The notes under the pieces were generated by a model that had not been told where the DNA came from, ran no database searches, and saw only the letters and a list, made by a program, of their open reading frames with translations. Positions 10,866-22,127 of a stretch of DNA of 64,000 nucleotides are shown piece after piece. Location of the stretch: NCBI RefSeq assembly GCF_963082655.1, contig NC_081553.1, positions 187,924,752-187,988,751 on the forward strand, given 5' to 3'. Numbering within the stretch: position 1 is the stretch's first letter; each line of letters starts with the position of its first letter. The position numbers and the translations under genes are program-made. The stretch comes from Stomoxys calcitrans (taxonomy: Eukaryota > Arthropoda > Insecta > Diptera > Muscidae).

Positions 10866-12030
10866 GAGCAAGTACAAGACATTATGTTCGACCACCTCTT
10901 CGGATATATACATTAACTACCTTTTGTCACTGTATGGTGATTAAAAAATCACTTATGAATCCATATCCGCTATATCTAAATATAGTCCGATCTCCACCAT
11001 ATTCAGGAAGGCTATATAAGTGTCTAACACAACACATTGTACCGAATTCATCGGTTAAAAAACTACCTTTTATGGGTCTAAGAACTTAAATCGGCAGATC
11101 GACATAGGTATACGCCAGCTATATCCAAATATAGACCAACTTGAACCATACTGAAGACGAATTTCGAAGAGCCTAATATAGCCCACTGTGTCATATTAAA
11201 TTGGGAGATCGATATATATGGCAGCTATATCCAAATATAGCCCCATCTTCACCATACTCGGTACGAATGTCGACATGCTTAGCAGGATTCATTGTGCTTA
11301 ATGTCAGCGAGATCGATTTATAATATTATGAGCCCAACACCCTACATTGAGATATGGGTCTATTATACCAAAATATAGACGGATCTTAACCATATCCGGT
11401 ACGAATGTGGAGGTTGCTAACGCAACTTATTGTGCCTAATTTCAACGAAAAATTCACCTTTTATGGGGCTAAAATCTTAAACAGGGAGATCGGTATATAT
11501 GGCAGCATTATCCAAATCTAGACCGATCTGGTCCGTCTTGAACAGGGATGTCGAGGAGCCTAACACAACTCACTATAGCAAATTTCTGAGAAATGGCGTA
11601 ATAAATCCGTCTATTACGGGCCCAAGACCCTAAATCAAGAGATCGGTCTATAGGGCAGCTATATCCAAATCTGGGCTGATGTAGGCCAAATGGAACAGGG
11701 ATATCAAGGGGCCTAACATAACTGACTGTTCCAAATTTTTGCGAAATCGCACATTAAATGCGCCTTTTATGGGTCCAAGACCCTTAAATCGAGAGATCGC
11801 TCTATATGGCCGCTATATGTAAATCTGAAGCGATCAAGGTCAAATAAAATAAGGAGGTCGAGGGGTTTATCATAACTCACTTTACCAAATTTCAGTGAAA
11901 TCGGACAATAAATGCGCTTTTGATGGGCCTAAATCATTAAATCAAGAGATCGGTCTATACGGCAGCTATATCCAAATCTAGACCGATTTGGGCCAAATTG
12001 AACATGAATGTCGGGTCGGGGGTAACGTCA
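10866..12030 (-). repeat. M2-type array, degenerate
   Basis: Begins AAGAGCAAGTACAAGACA, a decayed form of the AAACAAGTAAAAAG terminus. It continues as diverged units with GGCAGCTATATCCAAAT, CCTAACACAACTCACT and AAATCG-type phrases at roughly 150-bp steps. The GTCY end is missing; the array passes at about 12,030 into an M3-type 3' segment of opposite sense. Confidence 0.65.
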
Positions 12031-12290
12031 CTCACTTTCCTCAATTTCAGCAAAAACGGACAAAAAATCATCCGATCCTTACAAAAGTTGACATACATTA
12101 TTTTATCTGCTGACATTTTTGTTTATTTTATCACAGTCGGTTCAGATTTCGATATTTCTCCCATATATCGGCCTACTTATACTTTCAGAGCTGTAGTTAA
12201 AACACTTTTGCACAGAAGTGCAAGAAATTTGGTACGGATTGTTTTATTACCCATCTGAAAACCTCTGCAAAAGTTCATAAAAATCGATTG
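12031..12290 (+). repeat. M3 3' segment
   Basis: Contains GGTTCAGATTTCGATATTTC, CCCATATATCGGCC, the phrase on 'ggattgttttattacccatctgaaaac' (matched at about 9410-9435 and 39,150-39,175) and AAAATCGATTGAG. It is a truncated M3 3' region fused to the M2 array. Confidence 0.6.
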
Positions 12291-12585
12291 AGAATAAAAT
12301 ATTGCAAATTTTGCCCATGAACATCCCACTAAGGAGTTCAGTCCGATTCAAGTTTATAAGCTCAATGATAGGGGCCTCTTTTTTTATGGGCGAGTCCGAT
12401 TGGCGTGGCACAGTGCGACACCTTTTTGGAAAGAAGTTTTTACATGGCATGGTACCTCACAAATGTTGCCAGGCAGGCAAAACCACCGCCGAAATTCATT
12501 TCTGATGGTCTCGCTAAGATACGAACCTAAGCGTTCAGCATTATAGGCAGCCATGCTAACTTCTGAGATACGGTGGCCTGCGGTG
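12291..12585 (-). mobile_element. tRNA-derived SINE (minus)
   Basis: Reverse-complement copy of the SINE at 10.1 kb: TTTGCCCATGAACATCCCAC at its 3' side, GGGGCCTCTTTTTTTATGGG and GCGACACCTTTTTGGA in the body, and the tRNA-like head as AACCTAAGCGTTCAGCAT...GCTAACTTCTGAGATACGG. The B box is mutated (ACGAACCTAAG where the sister copy has TTCGAACCC). A MITE lies 5 bp beyond its head. Confidence 0.83.
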
Positions 12586-12590
12586 AATTA

Positions 12591-12827
12591 TTGGGTTGCC
12601 CAAAAAGTAATTGCTGATTTTTCATATAGTCGGCGTTGACAAATTTTTTCACAGCTTGTGACTCTGTAATTGCATTCTTTCTTCTGTCAGTTATCAGCTC
12701 TAACTTTTAGCTTGCTTTAGAAAAAAAGTTTAAAAAAAGTAAATTTGATAAAAGTTCATTCTAAGTTTTATTAAAAATGCATTTACTTTCTTTTAAAAAA
12801 TCCGCAATTACTTTTTGGGCAACCCAA
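12591..12827 (+). mobile_element. Mariner-like MITE, copy 6
   Basis: 237 bp, TA at 12,589-12,590 and 12,828-12,829, intact inverted termini. Next to the 5' head of the minus-strand SINE. Confidence 0.95.
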
Positions 12828-14221
12828 TATATTTAGTGGACTCTACCTTATGATTATGATTGAATAGATGGCTTATCTATTTAAACCAGCTTTTCTATTA
12901 TCACTACTTCGAAATGTAAAAAAGACACTGAGTATACAAAAATCTCCCACTGTGGTTTTCAAGGAAAACCAGTTTTATATTATTTGACTAAGCTTTCACA
13001 TGTGCGACCAAAATCTTGGCTAAAAATGAAACGACGAAATCAAACTCTCTTGGTGCACAACTTAAAATCTTGGTAACACACAACTTCATATGGTCATGCT
13101 AAGGATAGAAGTTAAAATACCTCTACTATGAAGCTTTTGATTTGCTCCCATTTTGCACCAAATAAAACATGGCCATTTATCCATTTGACACAAGATAATA
13201 TATATTATTAAACGGCAACAAACCAGATATATATCCCCACCGAGCTTATATAAAAGGTAATTGACAGTAGATCAAGAATCCAGTGTCCATTTTCTGGACC
13301 AAGTGTCTGGGGGTTTGTTTGATGATATTTTCAAGACAAAATGCTTAACTTAAATTTTTCACGTTTTTTGTTTTGCCAGTTATCCTCTGAAAGAAATGGT
13401 CACTAAATTGTAAATTTTTCTTTTTTATTTCAATTTTATTTACGTAAATTTTTCATAATTTCTTTAGTTTTCTTTGTATGTATGCAGCAAATGTTGTTGG
13501 CAAACTGTCGCCTAAAAATATGCAGTTTTTTTTTGTTTTTTTTTTTGTTTTTTTTTGCAAAATCTAGAAATATAAGTACACTCAGGGATTTCCTTGTTTT
13601 TTTCTCTTCACTTTGATTATAACTCGACATCAGGTGGCGTTGTTCATCAGACCGTAAATTATTAAGTTATTTTATTCGTCCAGCTGCGTTCACATTGCAC
13701 TCTAAGTACGGGGAATTATCCTTGAGGTTTTTTTTTCTAGTTGCTACTTCTTCTAGGAAAAAGAAATAGATTGGCTTTCTTATCAATGTGTGTGTGTGTG
13801 TGATTATAATGGGTCTTTCTCATGATATTATTTAATGTTGACTTGATTTGGAGGCAAAGGCATAGTGGTGTAAAAACAAGTCAAGTGGGAATTAGAATAT
13901 GGTATTAAAATATAAGATATGTTTAATGGAAAATCAAAAATTAAGGACTATGATGATTTTTGTTTTACTTAAGGAATTCTGAGGTAAATTAAGACAGAAT
14001 TTTCCCAGAAAACAGTGAATCAAGGCAGACCCCTAAAACTATGCTATAGTTTTGTGTGTTTTGTATTGGAAAAAATTTCTTCATCAACACTAATTGTTTA
14101 AAGCAAAGCTTTCGAAAGGAAAGAATGCTACGACCACGAGTGTTTTAGGGTTTCTAAGCTAGGATATGGTTAGCGAGCAAGCTTAAAAAATCATGATAAT
14201 AGCATTAATTTTCATAAGGCT
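12828..14221. other. Unique AT-rich sequence
   Basis: No gene recognised. Contains T-rich runs at 13,525-13,555 and a short TG repeat at 13,786-13,803. The 64-codon minus-strand open frame at 13,436-13,630 is lysine-rich because of the T runs and is not credible. Confidence 0.55.
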
Positions 14222-14660
14222 CTGGGCCTTTTTTGTTGCCTAGGAGTAGTTGAAAAGAGTGCGGATATTAATCTGTCCCATGCCATTATGGATATTTACC
14301 TAAGCCTGTAATTGGCTTGTTGTGCGCTCTAATTACTGAAAAGTAACCTCGAAAAAGAAAATCTAAGTTAGAATTTCGTGGTATAAAAATAAAAATCCTT
14401 AATTGTTTTCTGGTATTGTGTCCCCTATTAATTATCGGTAACTTTTAGCCGCGAGAGCCTTATCTTCCCCCCATGCCCCACACAGTCTTTCACTTGCCGC
14501 ACCGATTTTGCATAAGTGAGCTCGTAGTCCTATGTGTTCCATTATGATACCGAAAGCTTTACTGACCTCAGTAAAGAAACTTTGTTCCGGATCGTTCATG
14601 GCTCGTGAATTAAGGTCATCAAAGCGTGTGTGGCTGTCTCGCTCCAGTGGAGGCTTATCT
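14222..14660 (-). pseudogene. L-A LINE 3' end (minus)
   Basis: Reverse complement of the 3' part seen at 7440-7809. The phrases TTGAAAAGAGTGCGGATATT, GTAATTGGCTTGTTGTGCGC, TAGCCGCGAGAGCC and CTTGCCGCACCGATTTTGC match the zinc-knuckle and 3' UTR segment of L-A in reverse. Only the C-terminal knuckle and UTR remain; RNase H is absent. The neighbouring minus-strand block is the 41-residue repeat, so RT and RNase H are deleted between them. Confidence 0.75.
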
Positions 14661-14689
14661 GAAGGACCGCTTCCAGTAGATGGTCATTT

Positions 14690-15119
14690 TGGCAGTGAGC
14701 AATGGTCTCATCATCTGCTCTCTGTTCTTTAGATTGCATTGAGTTTCCTATCACTGCTTTGTCTCAGGTTTTAATATTAGGAACTTTGCCTATCCTAGTC
14801 TTCCCAATATTGAGAAAGTCGTTGATGGTTCCAGCGTCGGGAGGATGCATCGAGTTTCCTGTCACTGCACTGCCTGATGTTTCAGTAATAGGATCTTTAT
14901 CTTTTCTAGTTTTCCAAATCTTGAGTAAGTCGTTAATGGTCGCTTCGTCGGGTTCATGTTCATTAGGCTGCATTGAGTTTCCCGTCACTGCACTGCCTGA
15001 TGTTTCAGCCTTAGGATCTTTGCTTATCCTAGTCTTTCCAAAATTGAGAGAGTTGGCTATTGTCTCGTCGTCGACCCCCTGTTCGTTAGGCGGTATTGAG
15101 TCTACCATCCCTGCACCTC
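14690..15119 (-). pseudogene. L-A LINE coding segment with 41-residue tandem modules
   Basis: The minus strand is open for 114 codons (15,108-14,764) and consists of about three repeats. Two adjacent modules start DPKAETSGSAVTGNSMQPNE and DPITETSGSAVTGNSMHPP, each with a later TINDxLxIxKTRxxK phrase. The DNA step is 123 bp (GGATCT at 14,891 and 15,014). The same module recurs at 42.8-43.5 kb between the ORF1-like region and the RT of L-A, which ties it to that element. The function is unknown; the module is acidic, low in hydrophobics and looks like a disordered linker. Confidence 0.6.
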
Positions 15120-15316
15120 CCTGGAGGCCACCGTAGCACAGAGGTTAGCATGTCCGCCTATGACGCTGAATGCCTGGGTTCGAATCCTGACAAACGTTGC
15201 CAGCATTAGGAGGGGAAAACCACCGCTGAAAATTTTTTCTGATGGTCTCGCCAGGATTCGAACTCTGCCGTTCAGCGTCATAGGCGTACATGCTAACCTC
15301 TGCGCTACGGTGGTCT
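15120..15316. mobile_element. Two SINE heads in inverted orientation
   Basis: The first ~68 bp are the plus-sense SINE head: GGCCACCGTAGCACAGAGG, GTTAGCATGTCCGCC and the perfect B box GGGTTCGAATCC. From about 15,190 the sequence is the antisense SINE: TTGCCAGCATTAGGAGGGGA, GATGGTCTCGCCAGGATTCG, then GCTAACCTCTGCGCTACGG. The two heads form a ~63-bp inverted repeat around a ~65-bp loop. Confidence 0.82.
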
Positions 15317-16768
15317 AGGACCATATAAAGTATATATATTCTTGATCGCCATGACATTTTAAGTCTATCTATCATGTCCGTCCGTCCGTCCGTCGAAAAC
15401 ACGCAAACTTTCGAAGGAGTAAAGCTATGTGCTTGAAATTTTGCAAAAATACTTCATATTAGTGTAGGTCGGTTTGAATTGTAAATGGGGTAAATCAGTC
15501 CATATTTTGATATAGCTGCCCTAAAAACCGATCTTGGGTCTTGACTCCTTGAGCCCCTAGAGGGCGCAATTCTCATCAAATTTGGCTGTAATTTTGCACG
15601 TGGTGTTTGTGGTTGTTTCAAATCGGTTCATAACCTGGTATAGGTGCCATATAAGCCGATCTTGGGTCTTGACTTCTTGAGCCACTAGTGGCCGCAATTC
15701 TCGATTTGACTCAAGTTTTGCACGTGGTGTTTTGGTATCGCTTCCAACATCTGTGCTAAATATGGATCAAATCGGTTCATAACCTGATATAGCTGTCATA
15801 TAAACCGATCTAGGGTCTTGACGTCATTAGCCTCTAGAGGGCGCTATTCTTATCCGGTTTGGCTGAAATTTTGCATGAGATGTTTTGTTATCCCTTCCAG
15901 TAACTGTGCTTAGTATGGTTCAAATCGGTTCATAACCTGGCATAGCTGCCATATAAATCGATCTTGGTTCTTGACTTCTTGAGCCACTAGAGGGCGCAAT
16001 TCTAATCCGATTTGGCTGTAATTTTGCACGTGGTGTTTTGCTGTCTCTTCCAACAACTGCTCTAACTATGGTTTAAATCGGTTCATAACCTGACATAGCT
16101 GCCATATAAATCGATATAAGGTTTTGACGTCTTGAGCCTCTAGATGGCGCAATTCTCGTCCGATTTGACTCAAGTTTTGCACATGGTCTTTTGGTATCGC
16201 TTCCAACATCTGTGCTAAATATGGTTCATAACCTGATATAGCTGTCATATAAACCGATCTAGGGTCTTGACGTCATTAGCCTCTAGAGGGCGCTATTCTT
16301 ATCCGGTTTGGCTGAAATTTTGCATGAGATGTTTTGTTATGACTTCCAACAACATATAAACCGATCTAGGATCTTGTCTTCTTTAGCCTCTAGAGGGCGC
16401 AATTCTCATGCGATTTGGCAGAAATTTTGTACAATAGCTTCTGGCAAGACCTTCAACATACGCGTCCAATATGGTCTGACTCGATCTATAGCTTGATACA
16501 GCTCCCATAAAAACCAATCTACCGATTTTGCCTCTTGAGCCCCTACAAGGCGCAGTTCTTATCGGAATGGACTGAAATATTACACAATGACTTCTACAAT
16601 GTTCAGCATTCAATCAATTTATGGTCCGAATCGGCCCATAACTTGATATAGCTTCAATAGTATAACAGTTCGAAAAAGAGATACCGCTCAAAGAACTTGA
16701 CAAATGCTATTCATGGTGGAGGGTATATAAGATTCGGCTAGGCCGAACTTAGCACGGTCTTACTTGTT
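15317..16768 (+). repeat. M1 element lacking its first terminus
   Basis: Starts at CCATATAAAGTATATATATT with GTCCGTCCGTCCGTCCGTCG at about 15,377. The core units carry CATAACCTG, GCTGCCATATAAA, CGATCT and CTAGAGGGCGC. It ends GGTGGAGGGTATATAAG, a GGCTAGGCC palindrome and TTACTTGTT. The TATACCC terminus was lost where the SINE pair joins. Confidence 0.78.
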
Positions 16769-17176
16769 AAAGACTGTAGCGTGATTTCAGCAGACAGATG
16801 GGCGGACGGACTTGGCAAGATCGTCTTAGATTTTTATATATATATTGGGTTGCCCAAAAAGTAATTGCGGATTTTTTTAAAAGAAAGTAAATGCATTTTT
16901 AATAAAACTTAGAATGAGCTTTAATCAAATATACTTTTTTTACACTTTTTTTCCAAATCAAGCTAAAAGTATCAGCTGATAACTGACAGAAGAAAGAATG
17001 CAATTACAGAGTCACAAGCTGTGAAAAAATTTGTCAACGCCGACTATACGAAAAAACCGCAATTACTTTTTGGGCAACCCAATACTTTATAGGGTTGGAA
17101 ATGGATATTTCTATGTGTTGCAAACGGAATGACAAAATGAATATACCCCCATCCTTCGGTGGTGGGTATAAAAAGG
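16769..17176 (-). repeat. M2 terminal fragment split by a MITE
   Basis: AAGACTGTAGCGTGATTTC and GGGCGGACGGACTTGG lie left of the MITE; TTTATAGGGTTGGAAATGG and CCCCCATCCTTCGGTGGTGG, ending GGGTATAAAAA, lie right of it. The same sequence runs on unbroken at 4796-4972, so the pre-insertion state can be read directly. Confidence 0.8.
16845..17082 (-). mobile_element. Mariner-like MITE, copy 7, nested in M2
   Basis: 238 bp, TA at 16,843-16,844 and 17,083-17,084. It divides the M2 terminus cleanly, showing that the MITE is younger than the M2 copy. Confidence 0.95.
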
Positions 17177-18435
17177 CCCCAAATATATGAACATAGGCCG
17201 CTTATAGACGAAAATAGGATCCAAGTAGACGAAATTAGGTTCTTACCAAACGAATCAGGCCTTAACATTTTTGTTGTTTGTGCTTTAGTCTGGCAACTCT
17301 CTGCCCCTATCTGAATAATTTTTTTGGGAGATTTTGTTTAACTTCTTCTTAGCTCTTCTTTATACAACACATACCATTTTCTTCTAATTTTAATTAAACA
17401 GCATCAAAATACAGATAATGGTCTTCGTTTGGATTATGCATATGAGCCCAAAGGAAAATGATACCCAAAAGAATCCTTGCCACAATTTCCAGTGAAAAAA
17501 CTACCCATCACCATATTTTGTCTCTTGCTAAACAAAAAAAAAAAAAAATAATAATAACAATAATGACAACCACAACAGAAATTAAATATGCGTTTCATGT
17601 CCCTATGAATCTAGCCTTCCTATATACACAATCACTCATGTTTTGTGTAAATGGTCCTGTGCCGAAGTCTTGGGGTCTTATTTGATAATTCCATCATCAC
17701 ACATGATGGTATCATTTATGAGAAATGGAATTACATTTACCTTTCTGTGTAATTTGTGTTTTTCCCATTAAAGATGTCACATTTCAAGGCAAACAAAAAA
17801 AACATTAAACAGGGAAAGAGCAAACGAGAGAGATTGAGTTAAACACACAGACTTAGAAATGTATATGTGAGCTGGTTATCAATCTTGGCAAAAAAAGCTT
17901 AGCCATGTTCATTTACTAGGAAAAAACGAAGAATATTTTTTGTGATATATATAAGGCTGTCCATCACTTGGTCTTGCCATTTGTCCTAGGGAAGACAGAA
18001 AACCAAAATATCTGTTCCTTCAAAAGAAAAAAAAAAATCCTTACAGATTTGCATGTGCTGATAAAGATGAGTATAGGGATAGAAAGGCTATGTGTGGGGT
18101 TTTGTCATATGTATGTAGAGGGAGAGAGTGTGAGAGAGTGGTTGTGAAACTACTAAAGCTAAACCTGCATAAGAAGAGCATTGAAAATAATTTATTTATA
18201 ACACGTATAAACATATTTTTGCACCATAAGTCTTTGAAGGCAAAACACTATTTGGAATATGCAAGAAATATTGGGTTTAGGGAATGAGGTTACAAATAAG
18301 GATTCTGAGAAACTACATAGGGCTACGCAGGGGTAGCTAAAAGACCCATACTAGTTGGCCTCTACGAATTGGTTCAACCATACTAAAAATTGAAACCAGA
18401 AATAATACTAGGTAATCTTGTGCGATTTGAATAAT
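17177..18435. other. Unique sequence
   Basis: No gene recognised. A 75-codon plus frame (17,458-17,685) and a 65-codon plus frame (18,090-18,287) have no recognisable domain. An A run and ATA repeats lie at 17,527-17,560. Confidence 0.5.
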
Positions 18436-19668
18436 AAACAAGTAAAAGCATGCTAAGTTCGGCCGGGCCGAATCTTATATACCCTCCACCATGGATCGCA
18501 TTTGTCGAGTTCTTTTCCCTGCATCTCTTATTAGGCAAAACAGAATATAAGAAAAGATTTGCTCTGCCATGAGAGCGATATCAAGATATGGTCCGGTTTG
18601 GACCACAATTAAATTATATGTTGGAGACCTGTGTAAAATGTCAGCCAATTCGAATAAGAATTGCGCCCTTTGGGGGCTCAAGAAGTAAAACCGAGAGATC
18701 GATTTATATGGGAGCTGTATCAGGCTATAGACCGATTCAGTCCATAATAAACACGTATGTTGATGGTCATGAGAGGATCCTTTGTACAAAATTTCAGGCA
18801 TATCGGATAATAATTGCGACCTCTAGTGGCTCAAGAAGTCAAGATCCCAGATCGGTTTATATGGCAGCTATATCAGGTTATGAACCGATTTGAACCTTAT
18901 TTGACACAGTTGTTGAAAGTCATAATGAAATACGTCACTCAAAATTTCAGCCAAATCGGACGAGAATTGCGCTCTCTAGAAACTCAAGAAGTCAAGTCCC
19001 CCGATCTACTTGACGGCTATATCAGTTTATGAACCGATTTGAACCATACTTGGCACCGTTGTTGGATATAACAACAAAATACTTTGAGCAAAAATTCATT
19101 CAAATCGGATAAGAATTGCGCCCTCTATAGGCTCAAGAAGCCAAAACCCAAGATCGGTTTATATGACAGCTATATCAGGTTGTGAACCGATTTAAACCAT
19201 ATTTGGCACAGTTGTTGGATATGATAACAAACCACGTCCTACAAAATTTCATTCCAATCGGACCAGAATTGCACCCTCTAGAGGCTCAAGAAGTCAAAAC
19301 CCAAGATCGGTTTATATGACAGCTATAGCAGGTTATGAACCGATTTAAACCATATTTGGCACAGTTGTTGGATATGATAACAAACCACGTCCAACAAAAT
19401 TTCATTCAAATCGGACCAGAATTGCACCCTCTAGAGACTCAAGAAATCAATACCCAAGATCGGTTTATATGGCAGCTATGTCAAAACATGGACCGATTTG
19501 GCGCATTTACAATCCCAACCGACCTACACTAATAAAAAGGAAAGACGGACGGACATGGCTAGATCGACATAAAATGTCACAACGGCCTAGAATATATATA
19601 CTTTATGGGGTCTCAGAATGACGAAATTAGTATACCCCGATCCTACGGTGTAGGCTATAATAATAGGA
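18436..19668 (-). repeat. M1 element (minus), nearly complete
   Basis: Starts AAACAAGTAAAAGCATGC with a TTCGGCCGGGCCGAA palindrome and TATATACCCTCCACCATGG. Core units carry ATCGGTTTATATGGCAGC and CTCTAGAGGCTCAAGAAG. It closes with GGACGGACATGGCTAG, ATATATATACTTTATGGGG and AGTATACCCCGATCCTACGG. Several frames stay open across the array only because of unit length. Confidence 0.82.
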
Positions 19669-19754
19669 AGTTCTCGACACTTAAGGCATATCGAAAATTT
19701 TTTGATAAATATCTCCTCTAAGTTGAAATAAATTTTTTAATAATTATAAATTTT
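19669..19754. other. Unique spacer
   Basis: AT-rich, nothing recognised. Confidence 0.4.
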
Positions 19755-21167
19755 TATACCCACCACCATAGCATGGAGGTATACTTATCTAGTCATTCCA
19801 TTTGTAGCACCTCGAAATATTCGTCTAAGACCCCATAAAGTATATATATTCTTGATCGTCTCGACGCTCAAAGTCGATCTAGCACTGTCAGTCCGTCCGT
19901 CTGTCGAAATCACGAAATAGCGATCAAACGTGTAAAGCTAGCAGCTTGAAATATTGCACAGATACTTTATATCGATGTAGGTCGTTGGGGATTGAAAAGG
20001 GGCAATATCGGTTCAAATTTCGGTATAGCTCCCATATAAATCGATCTCCAGATTTGACTTCTTGAGCCCCTGGAAGCCGCAATTTTCATCCGATTTGGCT
20101 GAAATTTTGCACGCGGTGTTCTGTTATGACTTTCAAGAACTGTGCCAAGTACGGTCCAAATCGGTCTATAACCTGATATAGATCCCATGTAAACCGATTT
20201 CCAGATTTGACTTCTTGAGCCCCTGGAAGCCGCAATTTTCATCCGATTTGGCTGAAATTTTGCACGCGGTGCTCTGTTATGACTTTCAACAACTATATTA
20301 AATACGGTCAAAATCGGTTCATAACCCGATATAGCTCCGATATAAACCGATCTCCCGAATTGACTTCATGAGCCCCTGAAAGCCGCAATTTTTGTCCGAT
20401 TTGGCTGAAATTTTGCATGTAGTGTTCTGTTATGACTTTAAACAACTGTGCCAGGTACGGTCCAAATCGGTCTTTAACCTGATATAGCTCCCATATAAAC
20501 CGATCTCCCGATTTGACTTCTTGAGTCCTTACAACCCGTAATTTATGTCCGATTTGGTTGAAATTTTGTACGCGGTGTCCGATTTGGCTGAAAATTTGCA
20601 TGCGGTGTACTGTTATGACTTTCAACAACTGTGCCAAGTACGGTCCAAATCGGTGTATAACCTAATATAGCTCCCATATAAACCGATCTCCAGATTTGAC
20701 TTCTTCAGCCCTTACAAGACACAATTTATGTCCGATTTGGCTAAAATTTTGCACGTAGTATTCTGTTGATACCTCCAACAACTGTACCAAGTACGGCCTA
20801 AATCGGCCAATAACCTGATATAGCTCCCCATATGAAGCGGTCTCCCGACTTGACATCCTGAGCTCTTACAAGCCGCAACATTTGTCCGACTTGGCTGAAA
20901 TTTTCCAGGTGGTGTTTCGTTATGACTTCCAACAACTCCGTCAAATACGATCCAAATCTGTCTATAACCTGATATGGCTCCCATGTAAAGCGGTATCTCG
21001 ATCATTCTTGTCGGTTCGTAGAAGCTTTAATTTTTGTTGGTTTAACAGAAGTTTGGTTTGTAAATAGATTAAAATTATGCCCTTCCACTAAATTTATTTT
21101 GCATTAATTTTTAGCAGAATCCATGGTGGTGGTTTCCCAAAATTTGGCCCGGCCGCTTTTACTTGTT
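19755..21167 (+). repeat. M1-like element with diverged core
   Basis: Starts TATACCCACCACCATAGC facing GGAGGTATAC, then AAGTATATATATTCTTGATC and GTCAGTCCGTCCGTCTGTCG. Its core has AGCTCCCATATAAACCGATC, GATTTGACTTCTTGAGCCCC and TGGAAGCCGCAATTTT rather than the CTAGAGGGCGC phrase, which makes it a subfamily of M1. It ends with TTTGGCCCGGCCGCTTTTAC and TTGTTTT. Confidence 0.8.
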
Positions 21168-21193
21168 TTACTTATTTACTTTGCTATACATAT

Positions 21194-21229
21194 TCTAACC
21201 AAACTTTTTTCTTTTCTTTTTAGGTAAGT
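21194..21229 (+). other. Candidate recursive (zero-length exon) splice site
   Basis: In a unique island between two repeats the plus strand reads TTCTAACC (branch-point-like CTAAC at 21,195-21,199), a pyrimidine tract (21,205-21,221), AG at 21,222-21,223 and immediately GTAAGT at 21,224-21,229. A 3' splice site fused directly to a consensus 5' splice site is the hallmark of ratchet points used to remove very long introns in flies. Caveats are that the base before AG is T rather than the commoner C, and that no flanking exon is visible. If it is not a ratchet point, it could be the acceptor of a small unrecognised exon, or chance. Confidence 0.5.
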
Positions 21230-21350
21230 CAAGACAAAACAGAGATGTCCTTAGGATATATAGTCAAGTAAGCAGATAAAAGTTTAAAAAACCAGTATAT
21301 AAATTAAAATAAATAAAACAATTTTGTCACTACCATCTGATAGAATCTCC

Positions 21351-21560
21351 TGCTGAAAATTGAAGAAGAATGTCGAAGGGCCTTGCACAACTAGCTGTCC
21401 CAAATTTCGGCGAAATTGGACAATAAAAGCGTCTTTCATGGGCCTAAAACCTTACATCGTCGGATCGGTCTATATCCAAGTCTAGACCAATATGGGCCAA
21501 ATTGGAGAAGAATGATGAAGGGTTGAACACAACTAACTGTTCCAAATTTCGGCGAAATTG
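21351..21560 (-). repeat. M2 fragment
   Basis: Two diverged M2 units with GAAGAATGTCGAAGGGCC, CTGTCCCAAATTTCGGCG and GGATCGGTCTATATCC. Neither terminus is present. Confidence 0.65.
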
Positions 21561-21942
21561 GTTGTGCAGCAACGAAGACTGCCCTTAGTCTAAAGTAGTC
21601 GTTAACCAGACGTTCTCTATACTAAGGACTTTCATGTGATTTGCTTGGCACTGGTGATGCGGCCTGAAGGCTAGCTATATGCGACGCCACGGATTATTTA
21701 TCAGGCGAGCCCTTCAAGTTTACCGGCGGGACATAATCTTTCACGGAATGGTATCTCTGTGCTGGAATTTTCCCGTCTTTCCTCATGTCCTTCTGCATGC
21801 ACGGTTCGATCTTAGTTAGATGGGGGTCACCGGGGCGGAAGTCCTCATTGAGTTCCTTGGGATTAGAAAGTCATAAAGGCTTCTGGGCGGACTTTTCGAC
21901 ACGTGCCTTTCAGAAGGAGTTATTCGCGGTTCTGGAGGTTCT
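21561..21942. other. Unassigned, more GC-rich stretch
   Basis: A plus frame of 111 codons opens at 21,785 and runs into the SINE. GC content is higher than that of the flanks, which would suit an old transposon coding relic, but no domain is recognised on either strand. Confidence 0.35.
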
Positions 21943-22048
21943 GGAGACCACCTTAGCGCATGGGTTAGCAACTCCACCTATTACGCTGAACGTCTGGCTT
22001 CGAATCCTCGCGAGAACATCAGAAAACATTATCAGCAATGGTTGTCAA
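21943..22048 (+). mobile_element. SINE head fragment (plus)
   Basis: GGAGACCACCTTAGCGCATG, GGTTAGCAACTCCACCTATT, GCTGAACGTCTGGCTTCGAA and TCCTCGCGAGAACATCAGAA match the 5' half of the SINE. The B box reads GGCTTCGAATCC. The body is truncated. Confidence 0.8.
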
Positions 22049-22127
22049 TGGAGTTTCCCTATCTTGGAGCTTCGTCTCACTTACGCGTGCTTCCCTTCGT
22101 TTTCGTCTGGTATTTGGTAGGGGGGAT

